A DNA stretch of 64,000 bases from Parasponia andersonii (lineage: Eukaryota; Streptophyta; Magnoliopsida; Rosales; Cannabaceae). The stretch spans positions 93,444 to 157,443 of the forward strand of contig JXTB01000525.1 in NCBI GenBank assembly GCA_002914805.1, given 5' to 3'. How positions within the stretch are numbered: the first letter of the stretch is position 1; every line of letters starts with the position of its first letter. This document shows, piece after piece, positions 1 to 11,069 of the stretch. Both the position numbers and the translations under genes were made by a program. The notes under the pieces are model-generated. The model did not search any database. It worked only from the letters and a program-made list of their open reading frames with translations, and had not been told where the DNA came from.

Positions 1-1374
1 TTTTATTTTTAATATTGGGGACAATGTTAATTTTAAGTTTGGGGATAGGAAATTAAATTTTTGAGTTAAATTTTTTCAAAAAAAAAAATCAAAAATACAA
101 AAAAAAAAGTTTTGTTTAGTTTTTTTTTCTTTAGGTTTTTTTTTTATGACCTAGTTTAATAATCAAATGCCGATGATAAGAATTTGATTTAATTGAATAA
201 GGTAATGTTGAATATTGTTTTTGTCTGTGTGCTTGATTCTGTGTTAGTTTGGTTTTGCTTATGATTCCTTGAAATTTTGAGCACATAAATGGTTGTATTT
301 AATTATTTTGCTTACTTAGAGAAAGTTTATGTGGATTAAATATATTCTTTGAAATCTCATTAATAAACTCTAGAACCTGTTTGATTATCACTTGAGGCGA
401 AATCCTAGACTGCATTGCATTAGAGACATGATTTAGACCATCTTTAGATCGTTTGAGCCTTTCAAGCTTATCTTTGACACTTATATATCCTAAGTTTACC
501 CTTTTGAGCCTATATTGACCTTTTCTTTGACACCAATATTTTTAGCCTAGCTTTTAAATAGTTTCCAACATTTTACCCTACACCCATGAGCACAATTGTG
601 ATCTTTGTTGAAAATATTATTGAGTTATGTGATATGGGAGGAAGGGTAGTATTGAGGAGAATTACTTTGTTGAGGCATGAAAAGAAAAAAAAAAAAGAAG
701 AAAGTACTATACCCATGTGAGGAAAAAAAAAGACAAGAAAAAAAAAATAGAAAATGTGTAGTGAAAAAAAATAGAAAATCATAAGTTTGGAGTATAGTGC
801 TTTAATGAAAACATGTGGAGTGAAAGAAAAAATTAGAAAACAAGTTTGGGAGAATTATATCAACAAAGTATTAAGTTGAGTAATATAAAAATCCGAGAAT
901 AATTTATGTGCTTAGGGTGATTTGAGCCACAAAAATGACTTCTATCCTACCTATCACCTTAGCCATACATTACAAGCTTAATAAAGTCCTAATGATCTTT
1001 GATGCAGTGTTTGTCTACATTAGTGGAGAGTGGTATGAAAGTAGGCCTATAGAGTTTATATATTTCTATCTTGAGATTTATTATAACTTACTTATTTGCA
1101 TAAAGTGATCCGAGTTGCATATGATTAAATGCAATTATTTACTCACACACTCAAGGAATCTATAGTGGAATCAGATTGACATTTGAATTGAAATTCTAGA
1201 CCATTTATAGTGTTCGGGATTTTTCTTTGAGCTTTATATTATATGAAATCTTTGAGGCAAATTTTGAGAATTGAACTTGGTTATGGTTTGGGTCATGTTT
1301 AGGTGTTTAGAAGTTTTGTTTAGGTTTTCTTTCTTCTTTTGCTCGAGGACTAGCAAAAATTCAAGTTTGGGGTG
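1..1374 (+). mobile_element. Athila-like Ty3/gypsy element, 3' untranslated internal region (partial)
   Basis: Non-coding AT-rich DNA carrying the phrases usual between pol/env and the 3' LTR of Athila/Tat gypsy elements: 'TTGGGGACAATGTTAA' and 'AAGTTTGGGG' near the start, and a purine-rich tract 'CAAGTTTGGGGTG' at 1,362-1,374 directly before an LTR-like TG. The stretch 'TTTAGATCGTTTGAG' plus 'TTTCAAGCT' at about 440-470 recurs at about 52,100 downstream of another Athila-like fragment, which supports the assignment. No coding sequence is seen; a short minus-strand frame at 573-782 is low-complexity Phe-rich translation of A-tracts. The 5' part of the element lies outside the window. Confidence 0.6.
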
Positions 1375-2630
1375 TGATAACTCTATGAAAATAGAGTTAA
1401 TTGTGCTATTTTATTCATTCAAAATGTGTGTCCAAGAGTAGCTTTAATTCAGATTTTAAGTAATTTAAGTTGTTTTATTTTATTTTAGTTTAGATTTAGA
1501 TTTATTGAATTTTATGTTATTTTATTAGGATTAGGTGTTTTAATTTAATTAGTTTAAGTTAATTTAATTTGAAATATATGTTTATTAGATTTAGGTTTTT
1601 GATTTAATTTAATTTTGATTTGATTTAGGTTAAATAGAAAAGAAGAAAAAAAAGGAAATTCAGATTAAAGCTTAGCTGTTGGATCAAGCAGATTAACGGT
1701 CTTGATTGGAGAGTGCACTTCACGCACAGAGACTAAGAGTGGGGAAGGCAACATAGGGGACAGCTGGGGGCCACACGTAAGAAAGTGATGGAGGATAGCT
1801 TTTGTGTCTAATTTGGTGCTTCTCGGCCATGGTATAACCAGGTTTTATCCAATGAAAAAGCACCACATCACCTAGTCAAAGTTAGAGTTCTATTCAGCCA
1901 ATCATAGCCCCAGAATGTGCCAAGCTCACGAAAATGTGCCGTATCAGATAATTGCCAAAGTATCAGATTTTGAATAGAAACATGAGGAGAAAGAGAGTAA
2001 ATGGGAAAGTGACATATCACAAATCAATCAGAGTTGAATATTAGAATCCTCGTACAATTTAAACACTCTCTTTCTTCAGCTATAAAAGGGCTACGAGACT
2101 AAAGAAAAAAACACACCATTCTAGAGAGAGAAACACAATAGTCCAGAGAGAGAAAAAGTTTAATAGGGAGAGCAATTGGAGGCCAAATTGGAAGAGGAGG
2201 CTTGCAGTTATTCTCAATCATTCCCCTGCTCAACCCTCATTTGTTTGTTTTTATTTTTTAGTTTTTCATTATGTTGCAAAGTTTTATTTTTAGTTTTGTT
2301 ATTTTAGTTATGAACTAAATTTATTTTCTAGGATTACAATAGGATCTCTATATGTAGTTTGAATTATGATGTTACCTATTTGATTTTGTAATTTTAATTT
2401 ACGAATTGTTTATTCTATCTTGTTCTTAATGCTTTTGAGTGCTTGATCACCACTTAAATTAATGTTGGTAATTTGTATGAACTTGGAAAAGGAATTTCAT
2501 ATTTAGACCTAGAATAACACACGATCATACTTATATGAGTTTATGTAGGATAGGAAGATACCTATATAACATGTGCAATTATTGAAAGATCTTACTCTTA
2601 ATGAATCTTTTCTTAATCTAATTCACATAG
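1375..2630 (+). mobile_element. 3' LTR of the Athila-like element
   Basis: It starts with TGATAAC immediately after the polypurine tract. It holds a CCAAT-like and TATA region, then a leader with 'GAGAGAGAAA' repeats, then the conserved tail of this LTR class (a 'GCTTGATCACC' phrase, followed by a block resembling those at ~34,000 and ~49,850). Its right end is cut: a different LTR beginning TGTTGACGG starts at 2,631, so the terminal CA is missing and the TSD cannot be checked. Family assignment rests on layout and remembered plant gypsy LTR structure, not on a database match. Confidence 0.5.
2081..2088 (+). promoter_or_regulatory. TATA box of the LTR promoter
   Basis: TATAAAAG sits in the centre of the LTR, about 30 bp before the 'ACTAAAGAAAAAAACAC' leader, as expected for the U3/R border. 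Inferred from position only. Confidence 0.45.
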
Positions 2631-3230
2631 TGTTGACGGAAGTTTTGTCAACAACGAATTTAGGAAATTTCAGGATGTGGTTTGTGTGTGAAAAGGGTTG
2701 ATAAATCAAAGCAAATAAGGAGACAAGAGTTTTATAGTGGTTCGGCTCCAAAAAAGATGAGCCTACGTCCATTGTTCTTCACTATTTTTTGGAGAATTAC
2801 AAGAGTTTCTCTAAGTCTCAAGGTGCGTATCCAGAGAGAGAGTAGAGAAAAAATACAGAGTGTAGCCAAGAAGTTTTTATAACAATACTGAGCTCCCTTT
2901 ATATAAGTGAGGGTGACTCATTATTTCCCAATTATGAAAATGGGTAAGTGTGTAATCAGAAAATACAATTTGAATAACAATATAATTGGGTAATAACTTA
3001 AATAGAATGATTGGTCGATCTCCATTCAAAAACTTGTTTCCCTTTTTTTATAGATTACCCACTTGATGAAGGTTGATCTAGTTTGGTTTTCATACTAGTC
3101 GCATTTAACTCAGTCGGTGGAGGTCATATTTCGATTAGAAAAATTCTCATGTGACCTGACGCGTTCAACTTGGTCGCTAACTTTCCCTTTTTAGCATTGA
3201 CCAACATATAGGTTTTAGACCGCACAACGA
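2631..3230 (+). mobile_element. LTR-like sequence, second gypsy-type element
   Basis: Begins TGTTGACGGAAG and contains the phrase 'TTTTATAGTGGTTCGGCTCC', which is recurrent in plant LTRs, followed by a TATATAAG box near 2,899 and an AT-rich tail ending around 'GACCGCACA'. It interrupts the LTR to its left. The right boundary is a guess: no clean primer-binding site follows, and no second copy of this LTR was seen before 8 kb, so it may be a truncated 5' LTR belonging to the pseudogene at 4,432-6,309. Confidence 0.4.
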
Positions 3231-4431
3231 TTCCCCCCAGCTCCATTTTTTTTTTAGGATAAAATAGGGCTTTCTTCTCTGATAAATGCGAGCTTAAGAA
3301 TGCGATATTATGAGGTCATCTTGAAACCCTCAAAGAGTCACCAAATCTTAAATCTTATCCACGCGTACCTTTTTCTGACAGACGTAACCACGTGTCACTT
3401 TTTCTCAAGAGATTAGCAAAATCTGAGGAGAGTTCTCTATTTTTCGTGCAGACGCGATGATAGCAATGACGCCAGCTGTTGTTTCAAATCGAGACGTTTC
3501 AAATTTTGAAAAAATACTCATTTAATTTTCAAAAATTAACTCCCTCGTGAATTTCGGCCATTAGATCCGAAAATTAACTGTCTTGATCAACGGCTGCAAT
3601 TTGATGATGCTTGAAATATTTATATCGAATCCATCCGCCTCTCTTTCAAAGTTCAAACCCTATCACCTCCTCTTCCTCTTTCATTTCATCTGAAATCTGA
3701 AACGTCTATAAGACAAAAATCCTCTCGGTGCCCCTACTCGCTTTTCAGCTAGCACAAATTCGTTGTCTTCTTCGGCAAAGTCATCACCAAAATCCCTCAG
3801 ACAATGTCTCAGTTTTTCAGACTCCGAAAAAAAATTAGCATACATTCCCTCTCTCTTTTATTTAAGGAATTATTGTTCTTCGATTTTCAAAGGACCAGAG
3901 AACCCACACAGAGCTCATTCTTAGAAATAGAAAGATGAATCGTAGAGCATGAATGACCTGAACATAAACCCATTCCCATATCTAGATGAACTGAAAAATT
4001 GGCATATCTCAGAATCTCTCTATTAGCTTAACGAATAAATTACTTTTAGATGATTGATAGACGAACCCATAGAAGAAATCTAAGATCTGAAACCTTGACA
4101 TTCAAAAATCAAAACAAGTCGAGTGACGAATTATCGAAGAGTTGCTCGAACAATTTTTGACGAATCCATAGATTGATTAGAAAAAATTTGATGAGCAACT
4201 TGTTGTCGATACAATCCTAGGGTTTTGTGGCCCCAAATTGCTTGCATATAGTAAGGATACCAGATGCTCGCATAAAACTAAATACATCCCGTGTTTCTCT
4301 TTTAGAAGACTAGTAGCGAAGAACTTAGGGGAAGGAATGCATTCTCAGGGGAATCGGTATTCTCTAGTATAAGCATTAGCTCTATAAATCTCGAAAACTA
4401 TCTTCAGCCACAACCTGAAGTAGAAATAACT
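3231..4431 (+). other. Untranslated leader-like region
   Basis: No gene. The stretch has C/T-rich blocks at 3,640-3,690 ('CACCTCCTCTTCCTCTTTC') and reads like a 5' leader of the retroelement gene that follows. Many short frames, none with a recognisable product. Confidence 0.35.
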
Positions 4432-6309
4432 ATGACCAGGAAAAATAATCCTCGCATAGGCGACCTTCCTCAAGACCAATGGCCTCAGCACATTAGGGAT
4501 GCCCCTGCATTTGCAAGAGGTTATAACTATGTAGAAGAAAATTGGTCATGTACTGATATAAAGACAAGTTGTATAACAAACAAGCCGGAAAAGATTTCAT
4601 GCAATTACAAAATCGACGTCCCCCTTCGCCTACCCATAGAGTTCAATCGACTATACACACCTCCTCGTGGAACCGCCTCATTCTCAGATGCAGTTCTTAG
4701 ATGTGGTGTCCACCTCCCACTTCATCCATATATCAAATCGATCGTCGACTATTATGGAGTTGTCCCTCTTCAACTAACTCCAAATACATATAGATACATG
4801 GTAGGTTTGTACATATTATACCACAAATTAGGTTTAGAATCCCCCACTCTTGAAGAGTTCGCTTGGTTCTACCAAGTGAAGTCGAACCCATCAGATTTCG
4901 ACTTCTTCTAAGCGAGCAAGTGGTCGAATCAAGCAATAAAAACCATCTATGGAGTCCGTAATAACATGGGAAAATGGAAAAACCCATTTTTTCACTTTGA
5001 CTACGAGGATAATGGCTTCTTTCAAAACCCTGGTAGGTAACTTTCAACTTATAGCTTACTTCATATAAATATATCAATCTGATCGCAGTCTTATGTCATT
5101 GCAGATAACAGGGAGCATCGAGGACTCTCCAAAGAGCAGCTCGCAAGAGCCTACAAAATAAATAACCTTCCAATCGAAGAATTTGATTGGAAGAAGCTTG
5201 GGAAAACTAAAAACCTAGTTATTTGCAAACTATTCGCAAAGGGAGCCGCTCTTCCATATTCTGCTAACCGTCCAACTAAACCCTCGAGCTCAAAGAAGAA
5301 GTAGAGGAAACAAAAAAAAGTGGGTGCCTCACCTTCTAAACCCTAGAAAGGAAAAGCACCTGCCTCTCCTATCCTAGAACCACCATCTCCAATAGCTCCA
5401 ACGCTGCCAATTTCTCAGCAGCAAGAAGGTAATTTTTCTATTATTCCTTCTTTTTGTCGCATTATATACCTCGTATGCTAACTAATCATATTTGTACAGA
5501 AATGACAATTGGCAGTGGACTGCAAGCACCACCTTCAACACTGGGCTCAATGGCAAGTCCAAGACACCAGATAACATACCTCCCTCCTCAATAAAAGGGA
5601 AAGAGAAGGTCGACACCTCTAAGAAGCGAAAAGTCACCTTTGAGGATGTCCCTATATGCTCGCCTCCTTCTCAGCCTTCTAAAACTTTGAGCCAGCTTGA
5701 GTCATCCAAGGAAACAGCCACCTCTTCCAGGGAACCGAACCAAGCCGACAAGGACGAGGAGCTTTTCGCACTCCTTCGCCAACTGCCAGAAAAAGCTGGC
5801 TTGAGCGCGACCTTTATCGATCGCTTCACTTCTGAAGAGGGTTAGGAGAGGATGAAGCAAGGACTAGCCAAGGTCGCTTTTAGTGCTACGATGAGGATGT
5901 TGGCAAATATAAGTATCTTCTATCTTCACTCTTCGGAGTACTTTTCTTGTACTGATTTGTGTTATATTTTCAGATTGCTGCAGCTATTATTTTGATGTAT
6001 GACTCGGTCCTCGAATGCATGGAGAAGGGCGAAAAGTTTGAAGAAATGGCCCAGGCATTCGAGGACTTGAAGAAGACTCGTTAGGAAGAGAAAAATTCCT
6101 TCGAGTCGGAGAAGCAGCAGCTGCATGAGGATCTGGCAAAGGAAAAACTTGAAAAGGAGAAGCTCGAGGAATAAATCAAAGAACTTGAGAAAACCATCTC
6201 CGAGCATTCGGATGTTCTAAAAAAGGCGACTGCAGAGGCGGCTTGCAAAGCTATAGAAGAGTTCAGGGTCACTGATGGTAAGGAGCTAGTGGTATTGGAT
6301 TCCAAGTAA
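4432..6309 (+). pseudogene. Retroelement protein of the 'putative gypsy-type transposon' (PF04195-like) class, decayed
   Basis: A multi-exon reading. Exon 1 starts at ATG 4,432; its first ~160 codons contain the typical block 'LPIEFNRLYTPPRG...LRCGVHLPLHP', then 'VPLQLTPNTYRYMVGLYIL', matching the PF04195-like N-terminal domain of plant gypsy-associated proteins. After an in-frame TAA at 4,909 the frame continues to about 5,031, where a GT-AG intron (to ~5,104) is plausible. Exon 2 (5,105-~5,430) has TAG stops near 5,302 and 5,344. A third part (5,500-5,846) is Ser/Pro/Lys-rich with a basic 'SKKRKVTFED'. The last part (~5,974-6,309) is a Glu/Lys-rich coiled coil with further stops. The order (domain, linker, basic tract, coiled coil) matches the gene at 59,382-62,423. 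The function of such proteins is not established; a gag-like role is inferred. The copy is dead. Confidence 0.6.
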
Positions 6310-8168
6310 TTGAGAAAGAAGAAAGATTAGAGACAAAGTAGTGAATGAGTGAAAAATAAAGTAAAAGATAAGATAATAGAGTAGTAAAAAAAGATATATT
6401 GACAAAATTAGTAATATTGGTACTTGAATTATTAGATGGAATGTGAAAGTATATATTATTGGATACCTCCTATGAATGGCCTATAAATAGATTCTTCATT
6501 TGGCAATTGCAAATTCATACTTAACCTTCCAATTATTTAGCCAAAACTATCTTCATTTTTCTACTTATTCTTTCTGAAAAAGAAAAACTCTTTCTTCCTC
6601 ACTTTCTTCAAAAATCTACAATAACTATAATTTTTTATCCATCGACTCTAGAAATTAAGAATTATAATTAAGAAAAGAGAGTACCTAGTTTTATAGTAGA
6701 GACGTAAGAAAAAAGATTCAAGCTTGAAAGGTAAATATTCCATCACCCTGCTTGTTATGTGTTTAAATAGATTCTATAAAAGAATAAATGGGTAATAACA
6801 CATTTAATTTACTTTAGATGTTATATAATTTACATTACGTTTAAACTTATTTTGTTGATTTCTTAAGCCTGTAAATATGAATACTTCATAATGATAATAA
6901 TAGTAAAATCAAAATGACTAAACACAAAAGTGGAAGATTTTTAAGTATAAGACCTAAAATAAAATATGCATGAAAATGAACCGAGCTTAATGATTTAGAC
7001 TTAGATCCTTAAGAACATGTTTTTACCCATTAAATTTTTTTTTAAAAAATTAAAGATATTTGTTCAAAAGTTGAAAGGACTAAAATATACAAACTTTGAG
7101 TATTTGGGTCAAAAGTATAATTTTGACAAAATATAGGTCGAATATGTGAAAAAGTTATTTTAGGAAGTTTTAAGAATGTATTAAAGTGTCAAAGTAAATA
7201 AAGAAAGAATCTTTAACGAAAAGATAAGATATAACTCAAGATAAATGTTAGAAATCTTAAAATTATGGACAAAAATATAAATTATAAAACTTACAATTTT
7301 GGGTTGGAAATTTGGTATAAGAATATATAGAAAACTTTATTTTAGATCTCTAATTGGAATAAGAAAAGATTTACTTAAATTTAAAACATGAAATCAATTA
7401 TAGGAAATAAATAATATTTGCCTCTAATTGTATTTAGCTTAAATTTAGTAATGGGCCTAAAAAGCGTGATCTATGCCAAGTAATATTTATCCCAAGAATG
7501 ATTTTAAATTTTAAATCTATGTAGTTATTAGTGTGTTTGACTCACTTATCATATTATAACCCTTAATTATGAATAAAGAAATTAATCAAGAATAATTAAA
7601 AATATTTGATGAAAAGAAATATAACTAAGTAAAATTAACTAATTTAGGGTAATATTAATCAAATCAATAACCAAATTATTGATAAATTAAAAAAATCACT
7701 ATGATAAAGATTAAAGAGAATTAATTCTCATCTATCTAAGTTGAAAGTATAAATTAGTCAATGAATATAACATGATATTGTTACTCAAATGTAAAGTTTT
7801 ATGTTTGATCAAGACTGAGTCTTAGTTGTTTTAAACCCACTAAGTAATTAGATGTTTTAAAAAAAGTATAAGTCCTCTATTAATTTACTCTAATAAATAA
7901 AGTACGCATATGTCAGGACAAAACGTCGACCTAGACGTACTTAATTAATGAGTCGAACTAGGACAATCATATTACGAGACAAGTACAACTTTACCTATAG
8001 CATGGATGGTTTGAAAATATTTCATATTTGTAGTATGATATGTTTGAAATCATTTCATGTGTTAACTTGCATTTATTTTATTATTTTATGGCCTATGTAT
8101 AATGTATACTTATAAAGATACATTTCCTATGCTATAAAAATGATGTATGCTTACTTTACAATATTATC
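6310..8168. other. AT-rich non-coding stretch, probably LTR-derived
   Basis: No gene. A promoter-like TATAAATAG occurs at 6,482-6,490, followed by a C/T-rich leader around 6,590. The rest is A/T-rich with no frame of note. It resembles the long LTRs of chromoviral gypsy elements in texture, but I see no repeat partner, so the class stays open. Confidence 0.3.
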
Positions 8169-9700
8169 TGTTAGCTATTTTTAGCCCAAGATTGACAATC
8201 CAAGAGGGGGGTGAATTGGGGTTTAAAACGTTTTAAAACCATAGATCACTATTTTAAAACTTTTTAGCTAAATCAACAATAATGCCAAACATAAAACAAT
8301 AATAGCAAGTATAATAAGTACACTAAATATCATACACTCAATTAAATAGCTTACAATAAAGTAAAGAGTGTAGGGATAGAGAAAGTCCAAACTTAGTTTT
8401 TACAAGGTTCGACAAACACGACTGTTTACCTACGTCCTCGGCCCTCGGCAACTTGCTTTGAGTTTTCCACTATCAGATCAAGAGTATAGGCTTGACCGAC
8501 CCATTTTACAAATGGAGTGAATTCTTCTTAGGCAAACCCTAGACTTTACAATAGTCCTGACTCCGGCTCTATCATGCCTAACCTCAGATTATTTAGACAA
8601 TGGTATCAATCTCACCAACTTACGGGTTGTTTATGACTCTAGTGGTAACCTCACCTAAATCGGATTGTTTATGAATCCGGTTGTAACCTCACCTCATACT
8701 TAATGGTTTTTTAATAAACAAGAGTGAACACTCACTCACAAATTCTCCTCACAAAGTAATTAATACAATTTTGGCTTAGAAGATTTGGGAACAATGCACT
8801 ATAGATGCTCTAAGATTGGCTCAATATGATTTGAAAGTTAAAGTTGAGTAAAAGAGAGCTTTTGTACTTAGAAACTAATTGGGTATCAATGTAGGTTCAT
8901 ATTCTCATTTTTTAAGTCATCAAACTTGGCTCTATTTAAAGGTATCTTAAAAAACTAGCTATTTTCGACCGTTGGTATCTTGATGCTAAAATTCAGGTCG
9001 ACCAGAAATAATTTTGGTCGACCAAAAAACTAGCTGTTGGAGTCCGAAATGCCAGTTCAGCTCCAACGACTATATTTGGCCTTTATTTTGGTCGACTAAG
9101 CCTGGTCGGCCAAAATCAGTCAGAAACAGAAAACTTTTTGTTTCTTTGAACTAATTTGGTTGTTCTTAATTTTCTTTTTCAAAATATTTTTTAACATTAA
9201 GAAAATATATTTTTGAGAATATTTGGGCTAGATTAGAAATAATATTTATTTTTAAACAATCAATGGATTTAAAGTTTAGCTAATTCTTTGAAGACTTGTT
9301 TGAAAAATTGTTTGAAAGATTTTTAAGAATTCTTTTGAAAGTATGAGCCAATGTAAAGAGAATTATGTGTAATGAACTAAATCAAATACAAGACTAAGTA
9401 TGAATATACCTTATCTAGACATGATCTTGTATCTTGATTATTGATCTTCAAACTTGATTCTAATATGTCCATATGCATCCATCTTCAAGCTTGATTCTTT
9501 GATTAACGTGAGGTAGAACTTTAATACCATTTCACTACACACTCAAGTTAAATCATTAGTACTAAATCAATGTTTGTTATCTTCAAAATAAGAGTGAGTA
9601 AGATTGAAACCTTAATTTCTCAACACTATCATGTAATAATACTTCAGCATACTTTAACAAAATAAATGCTATGATAATGGAATATAAGTTTTGGTTTATT
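8169..9700. mobile_element. LTR-like fragment, unclassified
   Basis: Starts with TGTTAGC and then 'CCAAGAGGGGGGTGAATTGG', a phrase common at the start of plant LTR families. It also carries the 'AAGGTTCGACAAACACGACTG ... CCTACGTCCTCGGCC' type motif near 8,405-8,450. A cluster of GGTCGAC-containing repeats lies at 8,990-9,125. No coding sequence and no confident right end; orientation is not certain. Confidence 0.35.
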
Positions 9701-11069
9701 GAAGCATATCCACTCATATTAAGAAAAGACTAAATAATATAAAGAATTTAAAGGTGTCATACCAACCTCTACTAGGTGAGGATATCTTGGGGAAAATAAT
9801 ACTGACCTCCTATAAGCGAGGATTCCCGAGGAAAAGTATGTTAAGATTATGACTGTGAATATTTTCAGTTGGGTCACTCCCCTGATTTCTCATTCGGTAG
9901 TGCACACTCGATATGTATACTAGGGTCTGTAAGAAAGATAAAAGGTTTATAATAAAGCATAAAGTAATGATTTTATAAAATAGTATAACCGAACCTTCAT
10001 AAAAGATTGTTTGTTTATAAGTAAAATATTTTATGAGAATTACATTGTACTTAATAAGCGAAAACTCATATTTTATGAGTATCCATGCTATAAGTACCAA
10101 AGGAAAGAAACCTCTGATTTGATTGATGGGTTAGCTGGATTCGAAGGAGGGATAAATGCGAGGCACGGACAATGGAATATCGCCATTAAAATTACTTCTG
10201 CATATGTTCTTATTATGAGACAAGTAATTTCAATTATATAAGCTTGATGTTGTTTGAAAACGTATTTATAACTTGGCATTTTATTTTGTAATACATGGTT
10301 TTATTAAATTGAACTTGAAAATGTATTTTGATTGAATAGAATTTAAACAAATATTTTTAAAAAATCTAAAAGAGAAAATATTTTGATTTAAATAAATACA
10401 AAACATAAGAAGTTCTGTCTAAGAAGAACTTGGGACTTAAGTGGTCCGTATGTGACCTCCCTCTTCACCTGGGAGCCCTTTATGGTTACGTGTTATTTAA
10501 ATTATCCTAATAAAAAGTTTATAAACAAATTTAAATAAAAATTACTTAACCATCGAGAAACATTTCACTTGTTTTTAAAATTTAACTAAATGGTTAGTTA
10601 TGAATATAAATCTCTTAAAAAGAAATAAAAGTATTAAAAAAAATTTATCATAAATTTTCAGCATTTAAATTTCTCTTTTTAAATAAGTAAACAAAAAATG
10701 TAAGAAGTTAATGGTCTGAGAAATCAGGTCAGTAGATTATGAACAACAATAATAAGTGGTCCTGTAATGGAGGAAATAAGTAGCGCAAATGGTAGTTTTA
10801 AATAAAAAAAGCTCAAGTAAAGGGCTCAAATGGTATATATTTCAATAAAGGCTCAAGTAATGGGCTCAAATGGTATTTAATCGGTAAAGGCTCAAGTAAA
10901 GGGCTCAAGTGGTATTTAATATAACAATTTGGGTCAAATATCCCTTAGAGTGGTCTAATCTGGTACACTGAGCACTATCATCACAATTTTTAATTTTTTG
11001 TTATGTCCAAAATTATGGAATTGAGTTTATTAGATATCAAAAAAATGGCACACTTTCAATTTTTGAAGA
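9701..11069. other. Non-coding LTR-like stretch with a short tandem repeat
   Basis: No gene. At 10,806-10,935 a ~40-bp unit beginning 'GCTCAAGTAA' and containing 'GGGCTCAA.TGGTAT' is repeated three times (starts at 10,811, 10,851 and 10,890). The phrases around 9,780-9,900 and 10,440-10,490 are like those in long gypsy LTRs, but no terminal repeats could be paired. Confidence 0.35.

Noticed and set aside
573..782. Phe-rich minus-strand frame
   Set aside because: Translation of A-rich tracts in an LTR element's untranslated region.
9360..10260. Possible tRNA or other structured RNA gene
   Set aside because: I looked for tRNA A/B box pairs and cloverleaf arms here and across the window and found none convincing.
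10011..10279. Short frames near 10.1 kb
   Set aside because: No recognisable product, overlapping on both strands inside LTR-like DNA.
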